Positions 8,344 to 18,563 of a DNA stretch of 42,476 nucleotides are shown here, one piece after another. The stretch spans positions 1 to 42,476 of the forward strand of contig CAZJWJ010000040.1 in the NCBI GenBank assembly GCA_964549495.1. Reading direction: 5' to 3'. Positions within the stretch are counted from its first letter, which is position 1, and each line of letters opens with the position of its first letter. The stretch is from JACKBJ01 sp964549495 (GTDB lineage Bacteria; Chloroflexota; Anaerolineae; Epilineales; Epilineaceae). The notes beneath the pieces were generated by a model that ran no database searches, was not told where the DNA came from, and was given only the letters and a program-made list of their open reading frames with translations. The translations under genes were made by a program, and so were the position numbers.

Positions 8344-9420
8344 TCAGCGTTCGAAGACCAGCACACCGAAGCTGCGCGGGTCTCCCCACAAGCGCTCCGG
8401 GCTGCTGGACACCATGCTGAGCTGCTCGGGGCTGGGCAGGTCGTTGTCGCTGACGTTCAGCGCGAAGCCGATCGCCTGGAGCCCGACCGGATCCAGGCCG
8501 AATAGCAGCCAGGGGATGGCCGCTTCGACCACATATCCATCGTCGAGCCGGCGGGCGGCGATGGGGAAGTCCGCCGCTCCCGACCGCGCCTCGGGCCGCC
8601 AGACCCAGGCCTCCGGCCCCCGCCCGGTCTCGGTCAGCTCGCCCGGCGAGATCCCCAATTGCCAGTCGTCGTCGCTGTAGCTGCCCGACTCGAAGTCCTG
8701 TGCCAGGTCCACATCGAGCTGCAGTTCCAAGCTGTCGCCGCGAAAGAGCAAGTCGCCGGACGAGGGCTGCGAGAAGATGTCATCGAGCACGCGCACGCCC
8801 AAGTACAAGGCCGCGGGATCCCAGGCCAGGAGGGCCTCGGCGCTCAGGTCGGCCCTGCCATCCCAGTTCTCCGTGCCGAAGACGACCTTGCTCAAGGGCA
8901 AGGGCTCGGCCAGGGTGAAGGGAGCGCCCCAGTCCTCTAGACGCCCGTCGATGGCCGGGGGCACCTCCACCCGCTCGATGGGCCAGGGGGGTGCGGCCGC
9001 GCGCCTCGGGATGCCCGGCGGCGATGCGTAGGTTGCCCGGGCTCCGGAGGGAGCGGCGCTCGTCGATCGGGGGCCGGCCCCGCTCGATGCCGTGGTCGGG
9101 GTGCGGCGGCCCCGGGCGGGGTCGCCTCCACCGCCCGCTGCCGGCGTCCCGGGCTCCGGCGACGATGGCTCGCCCTGCGCCTCGCGCAGCGCATCCAGCA
9201 CCGAGCCCTGCTCGCCCCGGCGCGAAAGGCCGATCGCCAGGGCGGCCAGGACGATCATGCCCAGGGCTGCCGCGGTCAGCCACAGGCTCCAGCGGAGCAG
9301 GGGCGGCAGCGGACGGCGCTTGCCGCTGTCCGCCACGTTCAGGTCGCCCAGCTCCGCGCCGCAATTGGCGCAGTACCAGCTGGCGCCTTGGCTCGGATGA
9401 CCGCAGCGTGCGCACTTCAT
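8344..9420 (-). CDS. Membrane protein: N-terminal zinc ribbon, one TM helix, extracytoplasmic CBM9-like domain
   Basis: 358 aa. Residues 3-20 form a C-x2-C...C-x2-C zinc ribbon (Cys 3, 6, 17, 20) that would face the cytoplasm. Residues about 43-65 are one hydrophobic helix followed by Arg. Residues 70-150 are a Pro/Ser/Gly/Ala-rich stalk. The C-terminal 200 residues resemble the CBM9-like/DOMON-like sugar-binding fold: IDGRLEDWG near the start, LAWDPAALYLGVRVLDD, then GDSLELQLDVD and VVEAAIPWLLFGL. The start is the ATG at 9420, 7 bases after the fumC stop. The following FG-GAP gene starts 65 bases after its stop, so it is in the same operon. CBM9-like domains bind carbohydrate ends or heme-like ligands in known members; the ligand here is not predictable. 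It may be a cell-surface glycan sensor or anchor. Confidence 0.85.
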   Translation of the reverse strand: MKCARCGHPSQGASWYCANCGAELGDLNVADSGKRRPLPPLLRWSLWLTAAALGMIVLAALAIGLSRRGEQGSVLDALREAQGEPSSPEPGTPAAGGGGDPARGRRTPTTASSGAGPRSTSAAPSGARATYASPPGIPRRAAAPPWPIERVEVPPAIDGRLEDWGAPFTLAEPLPLSKVVFGTENWDGRADLSAEALLAWDPAALYLGVRVLDDIFSQPSSGDLLFRGDSLELQLDVDLAQDFESGSYSDDDWQLGISPGELTETGRGPEAWVWRPEARSGAADFPIAARRLDDGYVVEAAIPWLLFGLDPVGLQAIGFALNVSDNDLPSPEQLSMVSSSPERLWGDPRSFGVLVFER

Positions 9421-9427
9421 GAAGTCA

Positions 9428-10819
9428 TCAGGTCATGCTGCGCGGGTCGAGGAGCTGCTCGATCTCCTCGTCGGATAGATCGGTCATCTCGCGCGTGACG
9501 TCCTGCAGGCGCCGCCCCTCGGCGTAGGCGCGCTTGGCGATCTTGGCGGCCAGATCGTAGCCGATGACCGGGTTGAGCGCCGTGACCAGGATGGGGTTGC
9601 GTTCGACGAAGTAGGCGATGTGATCGTGTCGGATGGTCAGTCCGGCGATGGCCCGGTCGGCCAGGACACGCGAAGCGGAGGCCAAAAGGCCGATCGATTC
9701 GAGCAGGTTGCGCGCTGTCACCGGCAACATCACCGAGAGCTGGAAGTTTGCCGCCTGGCCGGCCACCGTGCAGGCCGCGTCGTTGCCCATCACCTGGGCG
9801 GCGACCATGGCCACCGCCTCGGGGATGACCGGATTGATCTTGCCCGGCATGATGCTCGAACCGGGCTGCAGGGCCGGCAAGCTGATCTCGGCCAGGCCGG
9901 CCTTGGGCCCCGAGTTCATCCAGCGCAGGTCGTTGGCGATCTTCATCATCGAGACGGCCAAGGCCTTGAGCAGCGCGGAGGTGGCGACGGCCGTGTCGGT
10001 GCTGGCCTGGGCCATGAAATGGTCCGGCGCCTCCTCGAAGACCTGTCCGGTAAGGGCCGAGAGCCTTGCCGCCACGGCCTTGCCGAAGCCTTCGGGCGCG
10101 TTGACACCGGTGCCGACAGCCGTGCCGCCGATGGCCAGCTGGCTCAGCTCGGGCAGGATGTCCTCGAGCCGGTCGCGGGCCATCTCGAGCTGGCTGGCCC
10201 ATCCGCCCATCTCCTGGCCCAAGGTCACCGGCATGGCGTCCATCAGGTGCGTGCGGCCGGTCTTCACCACGTCGCCATCCTGTTCGGCCCGCTGCCGGAT
10301 GACCCCGATCAGGTGGTCGACGGCCGGCAGCAGCTCCTCTTCCAGCGCCAGGCTGGCCGCCACGTGGATGCTGGTCGGGATCACGTCGTTGGAGCTCTGG
10401 CCCATGTTGACGTGGTCGTTGGGATGCACCGGCTCCTTGGCGCCCAGCGGGTGGCCGAGGAGCTGGTTGGCCCGGTTGGCGATGACCTCGTTGGCGTTCA
10501 TGTTGGTCGAGGTGCCGGAGCCGGTCTGGAAGATGTCGATCGGAAAGTGCTGGTCGTGCTGGCCCTCGGCCACCTCGCGCGCCGCCTGCTCCACGGCGTC
10601 GGCCAGCTCGCCATCGAGATGGCCAAGCTCTCGGTTGATGCCCGCGCAAGCGAGCTTGACCAAGCCGAGGGCCCGTATGAAGCGTCGGTCGAAGCCCTGG
10701 CCGCTGATCGGAAAGTTCTCGACGGCGCGTTGGGTCTGGGCACCGTAGAGCGCGTCGGCGGGTACCCGGACATCGCCGAGCGAGTCCGTCTCGACGCGAT
10801 CGTGGGAGTGGCTGCTCAT
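9428..10819 (-). CDS. fumC: Fumarate hydratase, class II
   Basis: 463 aa, the usual length for class II fumarase, which interconverts fumarate and malate in the TCA cycle as a cytosolic homotetramer without an Fe-S cluster. The family signature GSSIMPGKIN lies at about residues 317-326 and holds the catalytic serine loop. The substrate-binding segments TGSGTSTNMN, NMGQSSNDV and TGRTHLMDA are all present. The start is the ATG at 10819 with a modest GAGG upstream; a long in-frame extension exists but has no family similarity. It is the first gene of a six-gene operon behind a good promoter at 10895-10923. Downstream are surface lipoproteins with no obvious metabolic link, so co-transcription may reflect shared promoter use more than shared pathway. 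Confidence 0.96.
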   Translation of the reverse strand: MSSHSHDRVETDSLGDVRVPADALYGAQTQRAVENFPISGQGFDRRFIRALGLVKLACAGINRELGHLDGELADAVEQAAREVAEGQHDQHFPIDIFQTGSGTSTNMNANEVIANRANQLLGHPLGAKEPVHPNDHVNMGQSSNDVIPTSIHVAASLALEEELLPAVDHLIGVIRQRAEQDGDVVKTGRTHLMDAMPVTLGQEMGGWASQLEMARDRLEDILPELSQLAIGGTAVGTGVNAPEGFGKAVAARLSALTGQVFEEAPDHFMAQASTDTAVATSALLKALAVSMMKIANDLRWMNSGPKAGLAEISLPALQPGSSIMPGKINPVIPEAVAMVAAQVMGNDAACTVAGQAANFQLSVMLPVTARNLLESIGLLASASRVLADRAIAGLTIRHDHIAYFVERNPILVTALNPVIGYDLAAKIAKRAYAEGRRLQDVTREMTDLSDEEIEQLLDPRSMT

Positions 10820-10869
10820 GTTCTTGCCTCGTCTGATGGCGCGGGTCGATCGAGAGCGCGCTGTGGATT

Positions 10870-10885
10870 CCCCGGAAGGCCGGGG
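10870..10885 (-). repeat. Small hairpin in the fumC leader
   Basis: CCCCGG and CCGGGG arms (6 bp each) around a 4-base loop lie inside the predicted fumC 5' leader, between the promoter and the start codon. It could stabilise the leader or be a chance GC-rich palindrome. No riboswitch fold is recognised. Confidence 0.35.
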
Positions 10886-10894
10886 CGCGGGCTC

Positions 10895-10923
10895 AGGATA
10901 GGAGCCGGCCGAAGGGGCGTCAA
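10895..10923 (-). promoter_or_regulatory. Sigma-70-type promoter for fumC operon
   Basis: On the minus strand TTGACG (10923-10918) and TATCCT (10900-10895) are separated by exactly 17 bases. That gives 5/6 and 4/6 matches to consensus and a leader of about 70 bases before the fumC ATG. It is the only good match in the gap between the substrate-binding gene and fumC. Confidence 0.65.
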
Positions 10924-10992
10924 TGCAGCATGGTCCACGGGACCGGCCCGGGTATCCCGGCCCTGCTCTCCCCATGGGGCCGCGAGACCGGA

Positions 10993-12897
10993 TCAGTCGT
11001 CCAACCACCACTGCCCCGGCAGGTAGGCGGTATAGAAGTTGATGTCGGCTCCCCACCACAGATCGTCATCCGGGACGCCGCGCAGCCTGTCGGCGACCAC
11101 CAGGGGATGGTCCTGAAGGCCGACGGTGCCGATCATCGGTTGCTGCTCGGCGAACCATCCAAAGTAGGATCGCGCGAGTGCGTTGGCTTCCTCCGACTCG
11201 TAGGGAAGGGCTTGCCAACGCTGGAACTGTGCGTCCAGCTCTCGGATGCCGGCCGGAGGTTGCTCGCCCTCGCGCCCCTCGGATCGGAGCCAAGCCGTCC
11301 AGCGGGGTGCCCACCACTGCCAGGCAGTCGACTCGAAGCCGAACCAGCGCGGGTCGGTCCGCAGCAAGCGGGTGCTGCGGCTCGTGGCCCAGACGGGCAG
11401 CTCCGTCTCGTTGTCGATCTGCCACTGCGACAGCTGTGGCACCGTCGTGCCGCGGCAGAGGGCATCGATGCCGATGGCCGCCCAGTCCGCGCTCACCCGT
11501 TCGCAGACCGCCCGGTTCTGCAAGCCGTCGTTGTGCATCTGCATCGTCAGCCGCAAGGGCTGGCCGGTGGGCGATCGGCGCATGCCCTGCGCGTCGCGTT
11601 GGACCATGCCCAGCCCGTCCAACAAGCGGCCCGCTTCCTCCGGATCGAAGCGCAGGAGCGGCTCGGTCCAGTCGGGATCGTAGAAGCTGTGCTGCGGCAG
11701 CGGCAAGGCCGGCGATGGCCTTGCATGCCCGTCGAAGACCTGCTCCGCGATTTCCTTTCGATCGATGGCAAGCGACAGGGCCCGGCGGAAGTCGCGCTGG
11801 CCGAAGAGCGATCGCAGCGTCGGATCCTGCGCGTTGAGGTTGAAGTGGATCGTGTAGAGAGAGGTCTCCATGCTGGTGGCCGTGCGAAGGCTGTGACCGC
11901 GGGCCAGATCCTCCAGCTGAGGCAGGTTGATGGTGCCGATGTAGAAGCCCTCGATGTCGACTTCGCCACCGGCCACGGCCGAGACGAGGTCGGGTCGCGC
12001 CTCGATGAGCCGACCCTCGATGCGGTCGATGTAGGGTAGCTGGCTACCCCATCGGTCGACCTGATGGAAGTAGGGATTGCGCACCAGGCCGGGCTGGCCG
12101 TCGGCGCGCGCTTCGGGAACCCACATCCACAGCGATGGGCGCTCCGGCCGGAGGCCGAGCGTGCTGTCGGCATGCTGCTCGAAGAGGCTGCGCCAGCTGT
12201 CGTGCCCCTCGGCTTCGGCCAGCGCCTCGGCCTCGGGATCGTAGTCCGGGTGGAAGCGCTCGAGGTAATGCCTTGGAAGGATGGGGCCGCGCAAGCCGTC
12301 GGTTGAGAGCAGCGCCCGGCCCCAGCGATCCATGACCACGGGATAGGGCTCCGGGAAGTCGAAGCGGACCGTCGTGTCGTCGATCTTGGTCAGCTGCATG
12401 CTGCCCGATTCGAAGCGCCAGAAGTCCTCCATCTCGAAGGCGGGGTGGCTTGCATAGGCTTCCCACCAAAAGAGGATGTCGTCGGTGGTGAAGGGATGAC
12501 CATCGGACCACTTGTGGCCGGGCCGCAAGCGCAGCTCCAGGCTGCGGTAGTCCTCGGACCACTGGAAGCCCGCGGCGAGGTCGGGTTGGATCTCGACGCC
12601 ATGGCGATCGAAGCGGAAGAGGCCGGCCTGCCCGACCAGGTTCATGCTCCAGTACTGCTCCACCGCGTCGAGCATCCGCAGCGAGCCGCCGTACTGGCCG
12701 CGGCCCTCGATCGACTCGATCCGGGCCGGCTCCGAGGGCAGCCGCTGTTCGAGCGGCGGCAGCTCCCCGGCCTCGACCTGTTCTCGGAGCATCGGGGCTT
12801 CGAGAACAGGCGCGGAGCGGCAGGCGCCGATCGAGTGCGCGGCGAGGAGCAAGAGCGTCGCGGTGGGCAGGAAACGGGACAGGGCAAGGCGTGGCAT
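10993..12897 (-). CDS. ABC transporter substrate-binding lipoprotein, peptide/nickel (SBP family 5) type
   Basis: 634 aa from the ATG at 12897, chosen for a GAGGT Shine-Dalgarno and because it begins a signal peptide with lipobox SIGAC (Cys about 26); the longer upstream frame has no signal. The mature part has SBP_bac_5 landmarks. These are a GGSLRM opening, DLAAGFQWSEDYRSLELRLRP with KWSDGHPFTTDDILFWWEA, and later RDFRRALSLAIDRKEIAEQVF. The family captures oligopeptides or similar solutes outside the cell and hands them to an ABC permease. No permease or ATPase gene is adjacent, so it is an orphan in this window and would have to use a transporter encoded elsewhere. At 634 aa it is longer than typical DppA/OppA (about 540). 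It is transcribed separately from the suf operon upstream and fumC downstream. Confidence 0.9.
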   Translation of the reverse strand: MPRLALSRFLPTATLLLLAAHSIGACRSAPVLEAPMLREQVEAGELPPLEQRLPSEPARIESIEGRGQYGGSLRMLDAVEQYWSMNLVGQAGLFRFDRHGVEIQPDLAAGFQWSEDYRSLELRLRPGHKWSDGHPFTTDDILFWWEAYASHPAFEMEDFWRFESGSMQLTKIDDTTVRFDFPEPYPVVMDRWGRALLSTDGLRGPILPRHYLERFHPDYDPEAEALAEAEGHDSWRSLFEQHADSTLGLRPERPSLWMWVPEARADGQPGLVRNPYFHQVDRWGSQLPYIDRIEGRLIEARPDLVSAVAGGEVDIEGFYIGTINLPQLEDLARGHSLRTATSMETSLYTIHFNLNAQDPTLRSLFGQRDFRRALSLAIDRKEIAEQVFDGHARPSPALPLPQHSFYDPDWTEPLLRFDPEEAGRLLDGLGMVQRDAQGMRRSPTGQPLRLTMQMHNDGLQNRAVCERVSADWAAIGIDALCRGTTVPQLSQWQIDNETELPVWATSRSTRLLRTDPRWFGFESTAWQWWAPRWTAWLRSEGREGEQPPAGIRELDAQFQRWQALPYESEEANALARSYFGWFAEQQPMIGTVGLQDHPLVVADRLRGVPDDDLWWGADINFYTAYLPGQWWLDD

Positions 12898-12962
12898 GAT
12901 CGACCTCGTCGGGCGCGTAGCGCGGGCTCGGCAGCCGATCGCGCCGGCGGTGATGGGCGCGA

Positions 12963-12992
12963 ATGCTACACCCGATCCCACCCGATCGTGAA
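12963..12992 (-). promoter_or_regulatory. Possible promoter for substrate-binding protein gene
   Basis: Minus-strand TTCACG (12992-12987) and TAGCAT (12968-12963) are 18 bases apart, each a 4/6 match. The site lies just after the sufS stop and about 66 bases before the gene start. The match is modest and other placements are possible. Confidence 0.35.
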
Positions 12993-13054
12993 GTCCTCCG
13001 GGGTGCGCGCCATCGCCCCTACGGTCTCGAGATCGACGTCAGGCCAGGTCCAGC

Positions 13055-14293
13055 TCAGTCCAGCCCGAAGACCTGCCGGGCCGTCCCGAGGGCCTCCACC
13101 AGCGCGTCGACCTCCGCTGATCGATTGTAGAGATAGAAGCTGGCCCGCGCGCTGGCCGGGATGCCCAGGCGCTCGTGCAGCGGCATGGCGCAGTGGTGCC
13201 CGGCTCGGATGGCCACCCCCTGGCGGTCGAGGATGGTCGACAGGTCGTGGGGATGGATGCCCGCCAGCTCGAAGGCCAGCGCGCCGCCCCGATCCTCGCG
13301 CGGACCCAGGATGCGCAGGCCCGGCACGCTCGGCAGGCGCTCCAGCGCCAGGTCGGTCAGATGCCGCTCGTGGGCCTCGATGGCCGGCAGGCCGATGCCC
13401 TCCAGGTAGTCGACGGCCGCCGCCAGGCCCACCGCCTCGGCGATGGCCGGTGTGCCGGCCTCGAACCTCTGGGGCGGGCCGGCCCAGGTCGAGCGCTGGA
13501 TGCCGACCCGGGCGATCATCTCGCCGCCGCCCTGCCAGGGCGGCATCTCCTCCAGCAGCGCCCGCCGGCCCCAGAGCGCGCCGATGCCGGTGGGTCCGCA
13601 CATCTTGTGCGCGCTGAAGGCCAAGAAGTCGACGCCCAGCGCGCGGGCGTTCACCGACTGATGCGGCACGCTCTGCGCCGCGTCCAGCAGGGTGACGGCG
13701 CCGACCGCGCGCGCCGCCTCGACCAGGCGCTCGACCGGGTTGTGGGTGCCCAGCACGTTGGAGACATGCGAAAAAGCCAGCAGCTTGACCCGATCGTCGA
13801 CGATGCGCTCCAGGTCGTCCAGGTCCAGCCGGCCCTCGTCGGTGATCGGGATGGCGCGGATCTCCGCGCCGCTGCGCTCGGCCAAGAGCTGCCAGGGCAC
13901 CAGGTTGGCGTGGTGTTCCATCTCGGTGACGACGATGACGTCGCCGGCCTGGATGTTGGCCGCGCCCCAGGCGTTGGCCACCAGGTTGATGGCCTCGGTG
14001 GTGCCGCGGGTGAAGATCACCTCTGCCGGCTCCTCGGCGCCGATGAAGCGGGCCACCTTGGCCCGGGCCCGCTCGTAGGCCTCGGTGGCCTCCTCGCTGA
14101 GCCGATGCGCGCCGCGGTGCACGTTGGCGTGGTGCCGGCGGTAGTAGCGGTCCATCGCCTCCAAGACCGCCAGCGGCTTCTGGCTGGAGGCGGCGCTATC
14201 GAGGTATACCAGGGGCCGGCCGTGGACCTCGCGATCCAGGATCGGGAAGTCGGCCCGGATGGCCTCGACGTCGAGCAGGGGCTGGGCGATCAC
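13055..14293 (-). CDS. sufS: Cysteine desulfurase SufS (group II)
   Basis: 412 aa, a PLP enzyme that takes sulfur from cysteine as a persulfide for Fe-S assembly. The PLP-binding lysine is in SAHKMCGPTG at about residue 230. The persulfide-forming cysteine is in RAGHHCAMP at about residue 368, in the short RAGHHC context of SufS rather than the longer loop of IscS/NifS. The start is a GTG at 14293 that overlaps the sufU stop as GTGA, so translation is probably coupled to sufU, its usual sulfur acceptor. It is the last gene of the suf operon. The family is cytosolic and dimeric. Nothing is missing relative to functional homologues. Confidence 0.97.
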   Translation of the reverse strand: MIAQPLLDVEAIRADFPILDREVHGRPLVYLDSAASSQKPLAVLEAMDRYYRRHHANVHRGAHRLSEEATEAYERARAKVARFIGAEEPAEVIFTRGTTEAINLVANAWGAANIQAGDVIVVTEMEHHANLVPWQLLAERSGAEIRAIPITDEGRLDLDDLERIVDDRVKLLAFSHVSNVLGTHNPVERLVEAARAVGAVTLLDAAQSVPHQSVNARALGVDFLAFSAHKMCGPTGIGALWGRRALLEEMPPWQGGGEMIARVGIQRSTWAGPPQRFEAGTPAIAEAVGLAAAVDYLEGIGLPAIEAHERHLTDLALERLPSVPGLRILGPREDRGGALAFELAGIHPHDLSTILDRQGVAIRAGHHCAMPLHERLGIPASARASFYLYNRSAEVDALVEALGTARQVFGLD

Positions 14294-14778
14294 GGGCTAG
14301 CGGCCTCGGACTTCGATCCGCTCGGGCCCGCGTCGGCTGCGCCCTCCGCCAGCGCCTGGTGCATGGCATGCCAGGCCAGGGTGGCGCATTTGACCCGCGA
14401 GGGGAAGTCGCGCACGCCGGCGAATGCCGCCGCGCTGCCCAGCTCGGTCAGCAGATCGTCGGTCTCATCGATCTCGACCTGCCCGGTGAGCAGCGCGACC
14501 ATGCGACAAAAGAGCGTATCGGCCTCGTCTACGGGCAGGCCGGTCAGCGCCTCCGTCATCACCGAAGCCGAAGCCTGGGAGATGGCGCAGCCCTGGCCCT
14601 CGAAGGCCACCTCGGCCACCCGGCCGTCCGCGACGCGCAACTGTACCCGCACCCGGTCGCCGCAGAGCGGATTGTAGCCCTCGGCCTGATGCGTGGCCGC
14701 CGGCAGCGCGCGCTGATTGCGCGGGCTGCGGTTGTGGTCGAGGATGATCTCCTGGTAGAGCTCGCCGAGGTCGAACAT
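14290..14778 (-). CDS. sufU: Zinc-type sulfurtransferase/scaffold SufU
   Basis: 162 aa from the ATG at 14778, which has AGGGAGA five bases upstream. A TTG 21 bases further up (14799) would add seven residues and has no such site. The metal-ligand set of SufU is complete: NPLCGD (Cys39, Asp41), GCAIS (Cys64) and RVKCATLAWH (Cys131). In Gram-positive bacteria SufU carries Zn and accepts persulfide sulfur from SufS to pass to SufBCD. The spacer between GCAIS and the last Cys is long, as in SufU and unlike IscU. It lies between sufD and sufS in the operon and overlaps sufS by four bases. Confidence 0.94.
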   Translation of the reverse strand: MFDLGELYQEIILDHNRSPRNQRALPAATHQAEGYNPLCGDRVRVQLRVADGRVAEVAFEGQGCAISQASASVMTEALTGLPVDEADTLFCRMVALLTGQVEIDETDDLLTELGSAAAFAGVRDFPSRVKCATLAWHAMHQALAEGAADAGPSGSKSEAASP

Positions 14779-14817
14779 GCCGATCTCCCTATCCGCCAAG
14801 GTCTGCCCGGCTGGCCA

Positions 14818-16176
14818 TCAAATGGCCGCCATGCGCACGATGTCACCGTCGGGCAGGCGGTTGAAGAGGAAGGCTTCCAGGTCCTCGCGCACCGCCTGGG
14901 GCTTGATGCGCTCGACGATGTCGGCCGCGAAGGCATAGGTCAGGATGCTCTTGGCGGCTTCCTCGCCGATGCCCCGCGAGCGCAGGTAGAAGACCGCCTC
15001 CTCGTCCAGCTGGCCCACGGTCGAGCCGTGGGTGCAGCGCACGTCGTCGGCAAAGATCTCCAGCTGCGGGTTGGAATGCGCCTGGGCCTTGCGCGAGAGC
15101 AAGAGGTTCTGGTTGGACTGCACCGCGTCGGTCTTCTGGGCACCTTCGTGGACGAAGATGCGGCCGTTGAAGACCGACTCGGCCTCTTCCTCCAGGATGC
15201 CCTTGTAGAGTTCGAAGCTGAAGCCGTTCGGCGCGGCGTGCTCGACCCGCATCTGGTTGTCGACGTGCTGGTCGCCCGCGATGACGTAGAGCCCGTTGAG
15301 GGTGCAGTTGACGCCCTCGCCGGCCAGATCGGCCACCCAGTCGTTGCGGACCAGGGCGCCGCCATGCTGCACCGAATGCGAGTCGAAGCTGCTGTCCTTG
15401 TCCTGCCGGACGTAGAGCGCGGCCACGTGGAAGGCCTGCCGGCCCTCCTTCTGGACCTTGTAGTGGTCGACCACCGAGGCCGGTTCGCAGAGGGCCTCGG
15501 TGACGGCGCAGGTGAGATGCGCCCCCTCGCCAAGGGTGGCATAGGTCTCGATGACCGTCACCTGACTGTTCTCGCCGGCCAGGATCAGGTTGCGCGGGTA
15601 GCTGGCGCCGGCCGCATCGCCGGTGGACAGGAAGAGGGCCTGGATGGGCCGCTCCATGACCGCGCCGCGATCGGCCGCCACGAAGAGCCCGTCGCGGATG
15701 TAGGCCGTGTTGAGGGCCACGAAGGCCTCTTCCGGCGCCTCGCTGCGGGCCAGGCTGCCCAGGGCTCGCTCGACGGCCTCGGGCTGCTCGGACATGGCGG
15801 CGGCCAGGCTGCCGGCCGTCACGCCAGCGGGCAGGTCGCCCAGCTCGGAGAGCTCGGGCGCGAAGTGGCCGTCGACGAAGACGGCCAGCGCGCAGCCGGC
15901 ATAGCGCAGCGCGGCGACGTCCTCGGCGCTGGCCCTTCCGGGCGCGCCGCGGTAGCTCGGCTTGGCCTCGTGGATGGCTTCGACGTCGGTCGAGCGCCAG
16001 GCTTCCAGGCGCGGGGTCGGAAAGCCGTGGCGGGCGAAGCGTTCGATGGCCTCGCGGCGCAGGCTGGCCAGGCGCGGCGGCTGGGATCCGTTCTGGCGGC
16101 CGTCGAAGGCCTGCCAGTCGGAGAGGAAGGTCTGGGTGTGGGCCGCCGGGAGGGCGGCCGGGGTCTGGGTCTCCAT
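14818..16176 (-). CDS. sufD: Fe-S cluster assembly protein SufD
   Basis: 452 aa. It has the SufB/SufD beta-helix core (for example EIFADDVRCTHGSTVGQLDE, FYLRSRGIGEEAAKSILTYAF), the conserved family end with a C-terminal helical segment after the right-handed helix. SufD pairs with SufB on the SufC ATPase dimer to build Fe-S clusters and supports iron acquisition. The conserved His of the SufD active interface is in CTHGSTVG. The start is the ATG at 16176 with AGGAA upstream; sufC ends 19 bases before it. It is shorter in its N-terminal part than SufB, as usual. Confidence 0.95.
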   Translation of the reverse strand: METQTPAALPAAHTQTFLSDWQAFDGRQNGSQPPRLASLRREAIERFARHGFPTPRLEAWRSTDVEAIHEAKPSYRGAPGRASAEDVAALRYAGCALAVFVDGHFAPELSELGDLPAGVTAGSLAAAMSEQPEAVERALGSLARSEAPEEAFVALNTAYIRDGLFVAADRGAVMERPIQALFLSTGDAAGASYPRNLILAGENSQVTVIETYATLGEGAHLTCAVTEALCEPASVVDHYKVQKEGRQAFHVAALYVRQDKDSSFDSHSVQHGGALVRNDWVADLAGEGVNCTLNGLYVIAGDQHVDNQMRVEHAAPNGFSFELYKGILEEEAESVFNGRIFVHEGAQKTDAVQSNQNLLLSRKAQAHSNPQLEIFADDVRCTHGSTVGQLDEEAVFYLRSRGIGEEAAKSILTYAFAADIVERIKPQAVREDLEAFLFNRLPDGDIVRMAAI

Positions 16177-16194
16177 GCTCGCTCGTTCCTGGGC

Positions 16195-16971
16195 CTAGAG
16201 CGCCGGCGCGGTGGCCAGCTCGGCCTCGAAGCCGGCATAGCCGCGCTCCTCCAGTTCGAGGGCCAGCTCCTTGCCGCCGGAGCGGACGATGCGGCCGTCG
16301 ATCATCACATGTACCACGTCGGGCACGATGTAGTTCAAGAGGCGCTGGTAGTGGGTGATCACCATGAAGCCGCGATCCTCGTCCCGCAGCTGGTTGACGC
16401 CGTCGGCCACGCTGCGCAGCGCGTCGATGTCCAGGCCTGAATCGGTCTCGTCCAGGATGGCCAGGGTGGGCTCGAGCACGGCCATGTGGAAGATCTCGTT
16501 GCGCTTCTTCTCACCGCCCGAGAAGCCCTCGTTGAGCGTGCGCTTGACCAGGGCCTCGTCCATATGGACCAGCTGCATCTTCTGTTTGACCAGGTTGATG
16601 AAGTCCACCGTGCCGATCTCCGGCTCGCCGCGATGCTTGCGGATGGCGTTCAGCGCGGCGCGCAGGAAGTAGGTGTTGCTGACGCCGGGGATCTCGACCG
16701 GGTACTGGAAGGCCAAAAAGACGCCCTCGCGGGCCCGCTCGTCGGGCTCGAGCTCGAGCAGGTCCATGCCGCGGTAGGTCACCGAGCCCTGGCTGACCTC
16801 GTAGTCCTCGCGGCCGGCCAGCACCTGGGCCAGCGTGCTCTTGCCCGAGCCGTTGGGCCCCATGATGGCGTGCACCTCGCCCGGCATGACCGTCAGGTCG
16901 ATGCCGCGCAGGATCTCGACGCCGTCGGTGCCGGCGTGCAGGTTCTCGATCTGGATGATGGGCTTCGTCAT
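16195..16971 (-). CDS. sufC: Fe-S cluster assembly ATPase SufC
   Basis: 258 aa ABC-type ATPase that drives SufBCD. Walker A GPNGSGKST is at residues 38-46, the signature FSGGEKKRNE follows at mid-protein, and Walker B LAILDETDSGLD comes next, with the SufC-type DETDSGLD. The start is the ATG at 16971 with a clear GAGGAAA-type Shine-Dalgarno. A longer in-frame reading reaches back through sufB in another frame and is not genic. There are no transmembrane parts, as expected of the soluble Suf ATPase. It lies 59 bases after sufB and 18 before sufD. Confidence 0.97.
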   Translation of the reverse strand: MTKPIIQIENLHAGTDGVEILRGIDLTVMPGEVHAIMGPNGSGKSTLAQVLAGREDYEVSQGSVTYRGMDLLELEPDERAREGVFLAFQYPVEIPGVSNTYFLRAALNAIRKHRGEPEIGTVDFINLVKQKMQLVHMDEALVKRTLNEGFSGGEKKRNEIFHMAVLEPTLAILDETDSGLDIDALRSVADGVNQLRDEDRGFMVITHYQRLLNYIVPDVVHVMIDGRIVRSGGKELALELEERGYAGFEAELATAPAL

Positions 16972-17030
16972 GTCGTTTCCTCTGTGCTCGCTCGTGTCTT
17001 CGTTCATCGATGCTGGGCGGGCGGATCGGC

Positions 17031-18479
<1,449 letters not shown>

Positions 18480-18563
18480 GCTCGCCTCGCTATCGTCGCT
18501 TGATTCGTGATCGATTCTTGATTCGTGATCGTCTCGTGTTCGTACGCGCTTCCATGGCCCCGA

